A stretch of DNA of 64,000 nucleotides. Source: an uncultured Aquimarina sp. GTDB lineage: Bacteria; Bacteroidota; Bacteroidia; Flavobacteriales; Flavobacteriaceae. The number at the start of each line of letters is the position of its first letter. Position 1 is the first letter of the stretch. This document shows positions 52,305-60,460 of the stretch, in pieces. The translations under genes were made by a program, and so were the position numbers. The DNA is taken from contig CANMFM010000003.1 in assembly GCA_947497175.1 (NCBI GenBank), forward strand, positions 1 to 64,000, given 5' to 3'. Under the pieces are notes generated by a model. The model made no database searches and had not been told where the DNA came from. It was given only the letters and a program-made list of their open reading frames with translations.

Positions 52305-55079
52305 GCACTTCAAAAACTAAGCCATAGTTTTACAAAAATAGGATTTAAACCATTGCAAACAACGGTACGCTACATACTTTATTCACTAAGTTTTTCACTG
52401 TTTTGTATTTGTCAAATTACTGCACAAGAAACAAACAAGACTACAGAGGTACCTATTCCTGCAGAGAGAGATACGATTACTACACAAAATGAAATTAAAG
52501 TTGACCCGGAGCAACTAATCAATGAAAAAGCCCAGGACACCACAAAAAAAGACACTTTAGCTACTGAACCACAGTTACTCACAGATAAAGTTGATTACAA
52601 GGCAACAGATTATATGCGGTTAAGTCGTAGAGAAAATAAGATGTACCTCTACAATCAGGCAGAGATTATTTATGGTGATATGCAAATCAACGCAGGGTCT
52701 ATTATTGTAGATAATGAAAAAAATGAAGTATATGCTTATGGCATTAAAGATTCTTTAGGTGAATACACACAGCCTCCTATTTTCAAGCAAGCACAAAATG
52801 TTGTAGAACCGGATTCAATTCGTTTTAATTTTGATACTGAAAAAGCATTAATTTTTAACTCCAGAACCGAACAAAACGGATTTAAAATTAAAAATGAAGT
52901 CTCAAAACGCGAAAATGATTCTGTCATTTACATGAAAAATGTAAAATTCACTACTTCAGAAAATATAGAAGATCCCGAGTATTATTTCTATGCTCGCAGA
53001 ATTAAATTTGTTCCTAAAAAGAAAATTGTAACCGGTCTGGTTAATATGTTTATTGCAGACGTTCCTACACCGCTAGGATTGCCTTTTGGATATTTCCCGT
53101 TAACCGAAGATAGAACCTCAGGATTTATTATACCTAACCCGGGAGAAGAAAGTAGACGTGGGTATTTTCTTCAAAACGGAGGATATTATTTTGCGATTAG
53201 TGATTATGTCGATTTAACTCTTCTGGGAGATTATTACACAAATGGCAGTTATACCTTTGCTGTAGAATCTGCTTATGCCCTACGATATAGATTTAGAGGT
53301 AATCTCAGGTTTAGATTTGAAAACAACTTGCAAAGCGAAAGAGGATTTCCTGATTTCTCTAGAACGACGACATATAATATTCAATGGGCACACAGTCAGG
53401 ATGCCAAAGCCAATCCAAATTCTCGATTTTCGGCCTCGGTCAACTTTGGTAGTAGTGACTTTTTTCAGCAATCTACAAATCAACTCAACACGGGTAATTT
53501 TTTAAATAATCAGATTAGCTCATCGATATCCTATGCCAAAACATTTCAGGGTGATCCACAAGTCAATCTCAACCTTGCGGCAACTCATAATTCTAATACG
53601 AATACAGGTATTGTAAACTTATCACTACCAAATGTAAATGCCAGTGTATCAAGAATATTTCCTTTTGCACCAAAAGTTGGTGTTAAAAAAGGGATTATTC
53701 ATAATATAAACACGCAATATAATTTTAGAGGAGAAAACAGAATCACAACCGATGATGATGCGCTTTTTTCTTCAGAAATGTTTGAAGATTCTCAAATTGG
53801 AATGCAGCACTCCATTCCTTTAAGTACAAATTTTAAAATTTTAAAATATCTAAGTGCAACTGCGGGGACAAACTTCCAGGAAAATTGGGTTTTTGAAACT
53901 ATAAACCAAAGTTATGATTCTACGGCAAATGAAGGAGCTGGTGAGGTTGTAAGGGATACAATTACAGGTTTTGATACCTATAGAACCTATAATTTTAGTG
54001 CAAGTTTAGGAACAACGATCTATGGTACTTTCAACTTTAAAAAAGGAAAAAAGATTCAAGCTATTCGCCATACAATGAGACCGTCAATTAGCTATAGTAT
54101 TAATCCTGCTTTTGATCAATTTTATGACACTTATACTATTACTGACAACCCGAACACTACAGATATTGATGAAACTGAAGTGGTAGAATATTCTAGATTT
54201 GAAGGTGGTTTTTTTGGTGCTCCGAGTAACGTATTTTCGAGCAGTATCGGGTTTTCATTAAGTAATAATTTGGAAATGAAGGTTAAAAGTAGCGATACTA
54301 CTGCAACCGAAGCCAAAAAAATTACTTTATTAAACAACCTTAATTTTAGTACCGCTTATAATATTGCAGGAGATTCTTTAAAACTAAGTCCCATATCCAT
54401 AAGCGGTAATATTCCTATTATACAAAATAAACTGGATATTAATTTTAATGCTCAGTTAGATCCGTATGCTCTTGATAATAATAACCGAAAAATTGATGTT
54501 TGGAATATAGACAACGGGGGCAGTTTGTTTAGACTAACAAGAGCCAGTGCTAATTTTGGATATTCTTTTTCGAATACCGATTTTGAAAAAGGAGCCGTCA
54601 ATGAAGATCCTTTAGAAAATCAAAATTTCAGAAATGAAGGAAGGCCTGATAATCTGTTTGGTGCAGGAACCGATTTTAGAGAAGCACAATCTTTTATAAG
54701 AGATAAAGAAAAGAAATCTGATAAAGATGTTAAAAACTATAATTATAAAATCCCCTGGTCGTTACGATTAGCGTATAATGTAAACTATAATAATAACGCA
54801 AGGCAAAATGAAATATCATCTCATTCTATTCAATTCTCGGGAGATGTCGAACTTGCTCCCAGATGGTCTGTAGGTGTCTCATCGGGTTATGATCTTAAAG
54901 ACCCAGGATTTACATTTACTAATTTAAGGTTTCAACGAGATCTGGAAAGCTGGACAATGAGTTTTAATTGGATTCCTTTTAGTGAAAGAACCTCCTGGAA
55001 TTTCTTTATAGGTATTAAATCATCAGTGCTTAGTGATATTAAGTACGATAAACGAAGAGAGCCTGACAGGCAGTTGTAA
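52302..55079 (+). CDS. LptD-like outer-membrane LPS assembly protein
   Basis: 925 residues as read from TTG 52302; no ATG occurs near the start. Both this TTG and the one at 52353 keep a signal segment (VRYILYSLSFSLFCICQITA, then Q). The N-terminal part has an OstA-like beta-jellyroll (residues about 95-250: YLYNQAEIIYGDMQINAGSI, IVDNEKNEVYAYGI), followed by the GLPFGYFPLTEDRTSGFIIP segment, typical of LptD, and a large beta-barrel rich in aromatic strands. The family exports LPS to the outer leaflet. LptE is not adjacent. The product is 925 residues, longer than E. coli LptD. Confidence 0.93.
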   Translation: MALQKLSHSFTKIGFKPLQTTVRYILYSLSFSLFCICQITAQETNKTTEVPIPAERDTITTQNEIKVDPEQLINEKAQDTTKKDTLATEPQLLTDKVDYKATDYMRLSRRENKMYLYNQAEIIYGDMQINAGSIIVDNEKNEVYAYGIKDSLGEYTQPPIFKQAQNVVEPDSIRFNFDTEKALIFNSRTEQNGFKIKNEVSKRENDSVIYMKNVKFTTSENIEDPEYYFYARRIKFVPKKKIVTGLVNMFIADVPTPLGLPFGYFPLTEDRTSGFIIPNPGEESRRGYFLQNGGYYFAISDYVDLTLLGDYYTNGSYTFAVESAYALRYRFRGNLRFRFENNLQSERGFPDFSRTTTYNIQWAHSQDAKANPNSRFSASVNFGSSDFFQQSTNQLNTGNFLNNQISSSISYAKTFQGDPQVNLNLAATHNSNTNTGIVNLSLPNVNASVSRIFPFAPKVGVKKGIIHNINTQYNFRGENRITTDDDALFSSEMFEDSQIGMQHSIPLSTNFKILKYLSATAGTNFQENWVFETINQSYDSTANEGAGEVVRDTITGFDTYRTYNFSASLGTTIYGTFNFKKGKKIQAIRHTMRPSISYSINPAFDQFYDTYTITDNPNTTDIDETEVVEYSRFEGGFFGAPSNVFSSSIGFSLSNNLEMKVKSSDTTATEAKKITLLNNLNFSTAYNIAGDSLKLSPISISGNIPIIQNKLDINFNAQLDPYALDNNNRKIDVWNIDNGGSLFRLTRASANFGYSFSNTDFEKGAVNEDPLENQNFRNEGRPDNLFGAGTDFREAQSFIRDKEKKSDKDVKNYNYKIPWSLRLAYNVNYNNNARQNEISSHSIQFSGDVELAPRWSVGVSSGYDLKDPGFTFTNLRFQRDLESWTMSFNWIPFSERTSWNFFIGIKSSVLSDIKYDKRREPDRQL

Positions 55080-55172
55080 AACATAAAAACAAAGATATAC
55101 TTGCCTCTTTGACCTGTAAAAGAGTAAAGAATTTGAAGAAATTATAAATCAATCATAATATAGATATTTCAC

Positions 55173-55553
55173 ATGAAAAAAATTATAACGACAACAAAGG
55201 CTCCTGCTCCTATAGGACCATATAACCAGGCCATTTTACATGGTGACACTCTCTATACTTCTGGTCAGATTGCGATCAATCCAAGTACTGGAGATTTAAT
55301 TCTTGATGATATTAAAACCGAAACAGAACAGGTAATGCAAAATGTTAAAGCGATCCTGGATGAAGTAGGCATGACATTCGAAAATGTAATTAAAACCACC
55401 ATTTTTCTTAGTGATATGAATAATTTTTCGCAGGTAAATGAGATTTACGGAAATTATTTTAATGAAGATACGGCTCCGGCCAGAGAAACAGTGGCTGTAG
55501 CTGCTTTGCCAAAATTTGTAAATGTTGAAATTTCTGTTATCGCAGTACAATAA
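55173..55553 (+). CDS. ridA: RidA-family enamine/imine deaminase
   Basis: 126 residues, standard length. RidA hydrolyses reactive enamine intermediates such as 2-aminoacrylate produced by PLP enzymes. The fold signature is clear: APIGPYNQAILHGDTLYTSG, QIAINPSTGDLILDD, and the conserved ETEQVMQNVKAILDEVGMTF, then FLSDMNNFSQVNEIYGNYF, PARETVAVAALPKFVNVEIS. The Arg in PARETV is the substrate carboxylate-binding residue. It follows lptD by 93 bases. Confidence 0.97.
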   Translation: MKKIITTTKAPAPIGPYNQAILHGDTLYTSGQIAINPSTGDLILDDIKTETEQVMQNVKAILDEVGMTFENVIKTTIFLSDMNNFSQVNEIYGNYFNEDTAPARETVAVAALPKFVNVEISVIAVQ

Positions 55554-55581
55554 CAGTTTTATTTATTATGAACACAAAGAA

Positions 55582-55606
55582 CCCTGAGTCTAAATTAAAC
55601 TCAGGG
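55582..55606. terminator. Hairpin between ridA and the convergent phosphatase gene
   Basis: Stem CCCTGAG/CTCAGGG with an AT-rich 11-base loop. No T run follows on either strand, so it may be only a weak bidirectional terminator. Confidence 0.4.
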
Positions 55607-55628
55607 CTCTATCGTTATAAGACACATA

Positions 55629-57815
55629 CTATCTTACTACAATCTTTCTGCTTGTTTTTTCATTTTCGGTTTGCAAGACAACAATATAATTTCCCTTTTT
55701 AATTGAAACCGTATCAAACGATAAATTATAAATTCCTTTTTTTAACTGTTTATTTTGTAACACCTGAATCAATTTTCCATTTACATCAAATAAAGAGATA
55801 TCAATTTTAGAATCTCTATTTACCAAATAATGAATATTACCCTGATTACTCATAGGGTTAGGGTATATTCCTATGACAGTAAAATCCTCTTTTAGGGTAG
55901 TGTGCGTTGGCTTCTCATTTATTAAAACTTGTTGATTTACATTTCTTGAAGTTGCTACAGCCTCTGCAGAAGCTTTTTTTATGCTACAATTATTAGTAGT
56001 AACATACCAACCTCTTGTTCGTTGTTCACCTGTTATCGGTCTTGTCAAATCATCGATATCATACCAATCAGCCTGCACTTTGTTTTCTTTTACATCTAAA
56101 ACAAAATACCCATGATTATCCAGGTCTACATCTTTAATATGCCTGTTGAGCAATTTTACATAAAACTCGGCCACACCAGAGGCTACTCCCCCTAAAAAAT
56201 CTAAATTTTGAGAGGTTACACTCGGGACGACAAATTCACACATTTGGCAGTCTCCCTTATACCGTACTTCACCGGCAAATGTACTATGTATATCTCCTGT
56301 AAGAACAACTACATTATCTATAGTATTTGTTTTGATGTAATTTAACAACTTATCTCTTTCTTCGCTATACCCATCCCATGCATCATCAGATGGCACCCCA
56401 TTCCATGGCATCACCATAACTTGATTTCCTATAATTCTCCATTTGGCAGAAGACAAGGATAATTGATTTGTCAACCAATCAAACTGCTCTGATCCAAGAA
56501 TGGACTTGTATGTTGCCTTATTTTCTTTCTTATTGAAAGTCTCAGAATACATTGTGCCTTTCTTCAATAATCTTTCTAGTTCTAAAAATTGAGTGCTATT
56601 AATATCGCTTGATTTTTGTTTACTAATCAAATCAGCAAAACTATCTACGACCGTAGTAAATTCTTTTTTTGATAATCCATTTTGTTTTTTTTCTGAAGTA
56701 TTTGATAGTACCAATAACATGGGGAGTACAGTTTCTAACACTTCTTTAATATCATTTTTATCAGAAAGATCTTTTTTAGCAATTACCTGTTGGGCATATT
56801 GCTTAAACTCTTTATTAGATGCAGCTGCGCTTATTAAATTTTTTGAAGAAGAAATCTGAGTTTCTCTTCCTTCAATTCTGGTATCTAACATAATCAGATC
56901 CATCAATCTACCATAGGATATTGTGCGATATAAGCGATATTGTTCTATACTATTTGCACGAATAGGCATCCATTCAAAATAAGCTTTATAAGCATTGTTT
57001 TTTCGAACTTCCCAATCACCTTCGGTAGCCGGGCTATGGTTTTCGGCACCAAACTTATTTGCATCATTCGCAAACTCATGATCATCCCAAATATTGATAA
57101 ACGGATGTTGTTGATGAACATTTCTCAGCATTGGATCTAAACGATAATACGAATAACGCACACGATAATCATCCAATGTGATAATTTCATTTTCCGGAAG
57201 GTGCCCTCTTCTTATTTCATCACTATATCCATATCCACCGGATTCATATTCATAGATATAATCTCCTAAATGAATAACCGCATCGATATCATTACGATTG
57301 GCGATTTGATTATAGGCATTAAAGTATCCATTCTGATAATTAGAACAGGATGCTACTGCAAACCTTAGATTATCAACCAACTGATTTTTTGAAGGGGTAG
57401 TTCTTGTTCTACCTATGATTGACTTTTTGTCAAAGGCTTCAAATTGATAATAATACGTAGTATACGCATCCAAACCTTCTACATCAATTTTTACGGTGTA
57501 ATCTCTATTTTGATTCGTAGTAAAATTACCTTGATTTACAATAGTTTTCATTTCAGGATCGGTTGCTACTTTCCAGCGTACGACCGCTGAGGGCTCATTA
57601 GTAGTTACTCTTGTCCAAATCACTACAGCATTTTGCAAAGGATCTCCAGAGGCTACTCCATGATAGAAAGGAGCGAGATTTATATCAAAATAATCTTGAA
57701 TTTCCTGATCTTTTGTAGATCTTTCAATCTTTGTTAGTCTGGTTTCTATATTTTGAGCATAGAAACATTGCGTAATAAAAAATACGGCAATCAAGTTGTG
57801 TACTAGAGATTTCAT
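55629..57815 (-). CDS. Secreted PhoD-type alkaline phosphatase/phosphodiesterase with T9SS sorting domain
   Basis: 728 residues. A signal peptide (MKSLVHNLIAVFFITQCFYA, then Q), an N-terminal beta domain (about 45-140: GVASGDPLQNAVVIWTRVTT), and a metallophosphatase core: FAVASCSNYQ, HLGDYIYEYESGGYG, IWDDHEFANDANKFG, and GDIHSTFAGEV. Between GRETQ and ILGSEQFDWL is an insert of about 100 residues, helical and longer than typical for the family. The C-terminus (about 645-728, starting IGIYPNPMSNQG) is a Por sorting domain. It should be exported by type IX secretion and release phosphate from extracellular esters. Confidence 0.93.
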   Translation of the reverse strand: MKSLVHNLIAVFFITQCFYAQNIETRLTKIERSTKDQEIQDYFDINLAPFYHGVASGDPLQNAVVIWTRVTTNEPSAVVRWKVATDPEMKTIVNQGNFTTNQNRDYTVKIDVEGLDAYTTYYYQFEAFDKKSIIGRTRTTPSKNQLVDNLRFAVASCSNYQNGYFNAYNQIANRNDIDAVIHLGDYIYEYESGGYGYSDEIRRGHLPENEIITLDDYRVRYSYYRLDPMLRNVHQQHPFINIWDDHEFANDANKFGAENHSPATEGDWEVRKNNAYKAYFEWMPIRANSIEQYRLYRTISYGRLMDLIMLDTRIEGRETQISSSKNLISAAASNKEFKQYAQQVIAKKDLSDKNDIKEVLETVLPMLLVLSNTSEKKQNGLSKKEFTTVVDSFADLISKQKSSDINSTQFLELERLLKKGTMYSETFNKKENKATYKSILGSEQFDWLTNQLSLSSAKWRIIGNQVMVMPWNGVPSDDAWDGYSEERDKLLNYIKTNTIDNVVVLTGDIHSTFAGEVRYKGDCQMCEFVVPSVTSQNLDFLGGVASGVAEFYVKLLNRHIKDVDLDNHGYFVLDVKENKVQADWYDIDDLTRPITGEQRTRGWYVTTNNCSIKKASAEAVATSRNVNQQVLINEKPTHTTLKEDFTVIGIYPNPMSNQGNIHYLVNRDSKIDISLFDVNGKLIQVLQNKQLKKGIYNLSFDTVSIKKGNYIVVLQTENEKTSRKIVVR

Positions 57816-58123
57816 GTGAAGTTTGTTTAGTTAGTATTGAACATTTTTTGCGAAAATATGGGAATCAATACATAAAAATCCGGTGCGTATTTTTAATTAA
57901 TAAAACCTTAATTTCCGTAACAAAGTGTTTCTAAACATACGTAAGAAGTTAACCATTATTTTACTCAAATATTCATCAAAATTATTACAGTAAAGTTGTG
58001 ATATTTCAACTCAAACACCACAAAACCAAACACTTACTAAAAATATTTCTTAAAAAACTCCGTTAATACAATACAAACCTAAGACTTAGCCAAAATTAGT
58101 ATGGTTTTTTAAAACTCACTTTT

Positions 58124-58159
58124 ATCGATCTTTTCATGATATGAAAAGATCGATTTTTT
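58124..58159 (+). terminator. Orphan rho-independent terminator
   Basis: A perfect 14-bp stem (ATCGATCTTTTCAT with ATGAAAAGATCGAT, loop GAT) followed by six Ts on the plus strand. No gene ends upstream on this strand within 2.5 kb, so it may end a small RNA. Confidence 0.75.
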
Positions 58160-58376
58160 ACATCCCTTTTTACGAGTCTAACGACTATAAAATCATAATT
58201 AAGACTTCATTCAATAGTTACTTTTTTCTTGAGTAATCATCAAATGATTTTTTGTGAAATTTTAAATAAAATTCTTATAATTTTAAATATTTCGACGTAT
58301 TAACTTTTCAATTTCAACAAAAAGAACAGCTTAAAAACCCTAGTGAAATAAGTACTTCACAAGATATTATATTTTT

Positions 58377-58392
58377 TGGCACGGCAATTGTT
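58377..58392 (+). promoter_or_regulatory. Near-consensus sigma-54 promoter
   Basis: TGGCACG at 58377-58383, four bases, then TTGTT at 58388-58392. It matches TGGCACG-N4-TTGCW at all but the -12 cytosine. The start codon of the first micro-ORF is 45 bases downstream. Confidence 0.7.
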
Positions 58393-58436
58393 TATACTAC
58401 ATTAAACAAGAAACAAACATTTTAAAATTATATCTT

Positions 58437-58535
58437 ATGAAAACTTATTACATTACATTCGGATTGAACTTTGAACCAATTATTAATTTCTTAAAAGAAC
58501 TTCCTGCATCTTGTAGTTATGCAATACACAGGTAA
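58437..58535 (+). CDS. Candidate 32-residue peptide under sigma-54 promoter
   Basis: An ATG opens a 32-codon frame ending in TAA: MKTYYITFGLNFEPIINFLK, then 12 residues ending YAIHR. It has two prolines and one cysteine and no charged cluster. It lies between a near-consensus sigma-54 promoter and a strong terminator and is not seen as part of a longer frame. It could be a real micropeptide, a leader peptide, or a coincidental frame in a non-coding RNA. Confidence 0.4.
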   Translation: MKTYYITFGLNFEPIINFLKELPASCSYAIHR

Positions 58536-58536
58536 G

Positions 58537-58587
58537 ATGGAGTGTAGAAAAATAACAATCCATAATTGGATTGAAGACAATGAGTAA
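58537..58587 (+). CDS. Candidate 16-residue peptide following the 32-residue frame
   Basis: ATG at 58537, one base after the preceding stop, opens MECRKITIHNWIEDNE. Its stop overlaps the first bases of the terminator stem. The near-overlap suggests translational coupling if both are translated; frames this short also arise by chance. Confidence 0.25.
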   Translation: MECRKITIHNWIEDNE

Positions 58588-58617
58588 AAAGCGAGATGAT
58601 GACAATCTCGCTTTTTT
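58586..58617 (+). terminator. Terminator of the sigma-54 transcript
   Basis: A 12-bp stem (AAAAAGCGAGAT with ATCTCGCTTTTT) with a 7-base loop, followed by Ts. Together with the promoter at 58377 it marks a transcript of about 215 bases. Confidence 0.9.
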
Positions 58618-58675
58618 AATACTATTATTTTATAATTTTCAAAAAAAACTCACGTATACACAATCAAATCTTTAG

Positions 58676-59149
58676 TTACACCTTTAACACCTTACCATAC
58701 AAGCAATCCTTTGCTAACCCTTTAGAATAGCTTATTTTGGTCTTTAGGTTCATGATCAGATATAAATCGCCTCGTACATGTACATGCACACACTCACCTT
58801 GCCAATCCACTTGAATGTCTTTTTTTTGTAGATTTTTGACATAACTGTAACGATTAGCTAACGAAACCGGAAAAGGCCTCTTTTTCTTATTTATTGCAGT
58901 ACAGTGAACCTCTTTTTCTGATACTTTTGGATCTGTAACTGAGCATAAAAAACCTTCGAGATCTATCGCTTCTTTAGTAAGACATAGTATGTATGCCCAT
59001 ACAGAATATAAGTCTTCTTCAATAATTAATGTTCTTCCTGTAGTAGCGTTTGTATAGGTTAAAAAGAGATTATTTTCAATCTTTCGTGAATTTTCTTTAG
59101 TACGCGTAGAAAATAATCCGTCAAATACGGATAAGAATAAAGTTTTCAT
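58676..59149 (-). CDS. Hypothetical protein
   Basis: 157 residues from the ATG at 59149 (MKTLFLSVFDGLFSTRTKEN). A start nine codons further upstream (ATG at 59176) is possible. No signal peptide or membrane segment. The composition is mixed, with LEGFLCSVTDPKVSEKEVHC, QVDWQGECVHVHVRGDLYLI, and a basic middle. The two Cys and alternating His (CVHVHV) might bind metal, but I know no family. It stands alone, with a palindrome upstream (59271-59286). Confidence 0.7.
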   Translation of the reverse strand: MKTLFLSVFDGLFSTRTKENSRKIENNLFLTYTNATTGRTLIIEEDLYSVWAYILCLTKEAIDLEGFLCSVTDPKVSEKEVHCTAINKKKRPFPVSLANRYSYVKNLQKKDIQVDWQGECVHVHVRGDLYLIMNLKTKISYSKGLAKDCLYGKVLKV

Positions 59150-59270
59150 TTTGGGGCACTTATTTTGGGGGTTCAAATATTCTTTATGCTACTTCTTAAA
59201 ATAACATGCACTTTAGATTGCGAATCTAAGAATTTATTTTTTCACCAAAACGGGGATTTAACTCCAAATA

Positions 59271-59286
59271 AATAGGGGTATTTACC
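59271..59286. promoter_or_regulatory. Palindrome AGGGGT-N4-ACCCCT upstream of the hypothetical gene
   Basis: A 6-bp inverted repeat with core GGGGTATTTACCCC lies about 120 bases upstream of the start at 59149. It resembles the ATACCC-N8-GGGTAT repeat at 7851-7870. It may be an operator; as a terminator it lacks a T run. Confidence 0.4.
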
Positions 59287-59364
59287 CCTCTTACTCTTAT
59301 GAGAGCTATTTATTCGATTTGTAAAGATAATTACATTCTATATCCGCACCAGACTTACTTAAAA

Positions 59365-60351
59365 TTATGTTGAGAGTATATCTGAAATACGTAAAAGTTC
59401 TTTGTTGATCCCATGATCTTCTTTTAAACCTTTATCAAAAGTAGTTGCCGATATATCATTATTAAGAATACCTACCATCACATTTTTTTCTCCATCTAGT
59501 AATAGCTCAACCGCTTTAACACAAAGCCGGCTCGCTAAGGTTCTATCAAAACAGGTAGGAGAGCCACCTCTTTGCATATGCCCTAATACGGTAACTCTTA
59601 CGTCATAATCCGGTAAATTATCAGTAACATAATCTGCAAGTTCATATACATTTTTACCAATTTTATCTCCTTCGCTTACCACAACAATACTCGAAGATTT
59701 TCCAGATCTTTTACTACGCTTAAGAGATTCTAATAACCGCTCGAGTCCCAGATCTTCTTCAGGAATTAATATTTCTTCTGCTCCTGCTCCTACACCACTA
59801 TTAAGTGCGATAAAACCGGCATCTCGCCCCATGACTTCAATAAAAAACAATCGATCATGAGAACTTGCCGTATCTCGTATTTTATCTATTGCATTAATAA
59901 CCGTATTTAATGCAGTATCATACCCTATGGTAAAATTTGTTCCTGCAATATCGTTATCTATTGTGCCTGGCACTCCAATCACAGGTATGTCATATTCTTT
60001 GCTAAAAATCTCGCCTCCTCTAAAGGTTCCATCTCCACCAATAAGTACCATCGCATCTACTTCAAGTTTTTTGAGATGCTCTGCTGCCTTTTTTCTTCCT
60101 TCTATCGTTCTAAAATCTTTAGATCTTGCCGATTTAAGAATTGTTCCTCCTCTACTTATGATATTTCGTACACTACGTGCATTTAGCACGCAATAGTCAC
60201 CTTCTATCATGCCTTGATACCCTCTGTAAAACCCTATACATTTTACGTTATAATACGCGCAAGCCCTTGCAACTGCTCGTATAGCTGCATTCATACCAGG
60301 AGAATCGCCTCCCGAGGTCATTACACCAATGGTTCTAATTTCTTTCGCCAT
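59365..60351 (-). CDS. pfkA: 6-phosphofructokinase, ATP-dependent
   Basis: 328 residues, near the usual length. It phosphorylates fructose 6-phosphate, the committed step of glycolysis. The N-terminal TSGGDSPGMNAAIRAV, the ATP site GGDGTFRGG, the catalytic PGTIDNDIAGTNFTIGYDTA, MGRDAGFIAL, and HMQRGGSPTCFDR motifs are all seen. GGDGT with a Gly rather than Asp at the second position is typical of ATP use rather than pyrophosphate. It is 109 bases from tamB on the same strand. Confidence 0.97.
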   Translation of the reverse strand: MAKEIRTIGVMTSGGDSPGMNAAIRAVARACAYYNVKCIGFYRGYQGMIEGDYCVLNARSVRNIISRGGTILKSARSKDFRTIEGRKKAAEHLKKLEVDAMVLIGGDGTFRGGEIFSKEYDIPVIGVPGTIDNDIAGTNFTIGYDTALNTVINAIDKIRDTASSHDRLFFIEVMGRDAGFIALNSGVGAGAEEILIPEEDLGLERLLESLKRSKRSGKSSSIVVVSEGDKIGKNVYELADYVTDNLPDYDVRVTVLGHMQRGGSPTCFDRTLASRLCVKAVELLLDGEKNVMVGILNNDISATTFDKGLKEDHGINKELLRISDILST

Positions 60352-60386
60352 GCAATTTTGTTGTTTAGCCGGTTATTAAAAACATG

Positions 60387-60412
60387 TTGATCCCGGCTCG
60401 TACCGGAATGAC
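60387..60412. repeat. Dispersed GTCATTCCGG-type inverted repeat
   Basis: On the minus strand GTCATTCCGGTACGAGCCGG, then GATCAA, with stem ATTCCGG/CCGGGAT (one G-T pair). It resembles interspersed repeats found in many bacterial genomes and lies between tamB and pfkA, where it may also help terminate tamB. Confidence 0.5.
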
Positions 60413-60460
60413 AAAAATTATAATCTTTCAATACAGGGTTACCAATCGCTTTCTAACCAA

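Larger units (their letters stand above)
57816..58675. other. Gene-poor region between the phosphatase and the 166-residue protein
   Basis: 860 bases with no long gene on either strand. It holds, left to right, the phosphatase upstream region, an orphan plus-strand terminator (58124-58159), a near-consensus sigma-54 promoter (58377-58392), two micro-ORFs (58437-58535 and 58537-58587), and a second strong terminator (58586-58617). I see no tRNA or known riboswitch. Confidence 0.7.
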
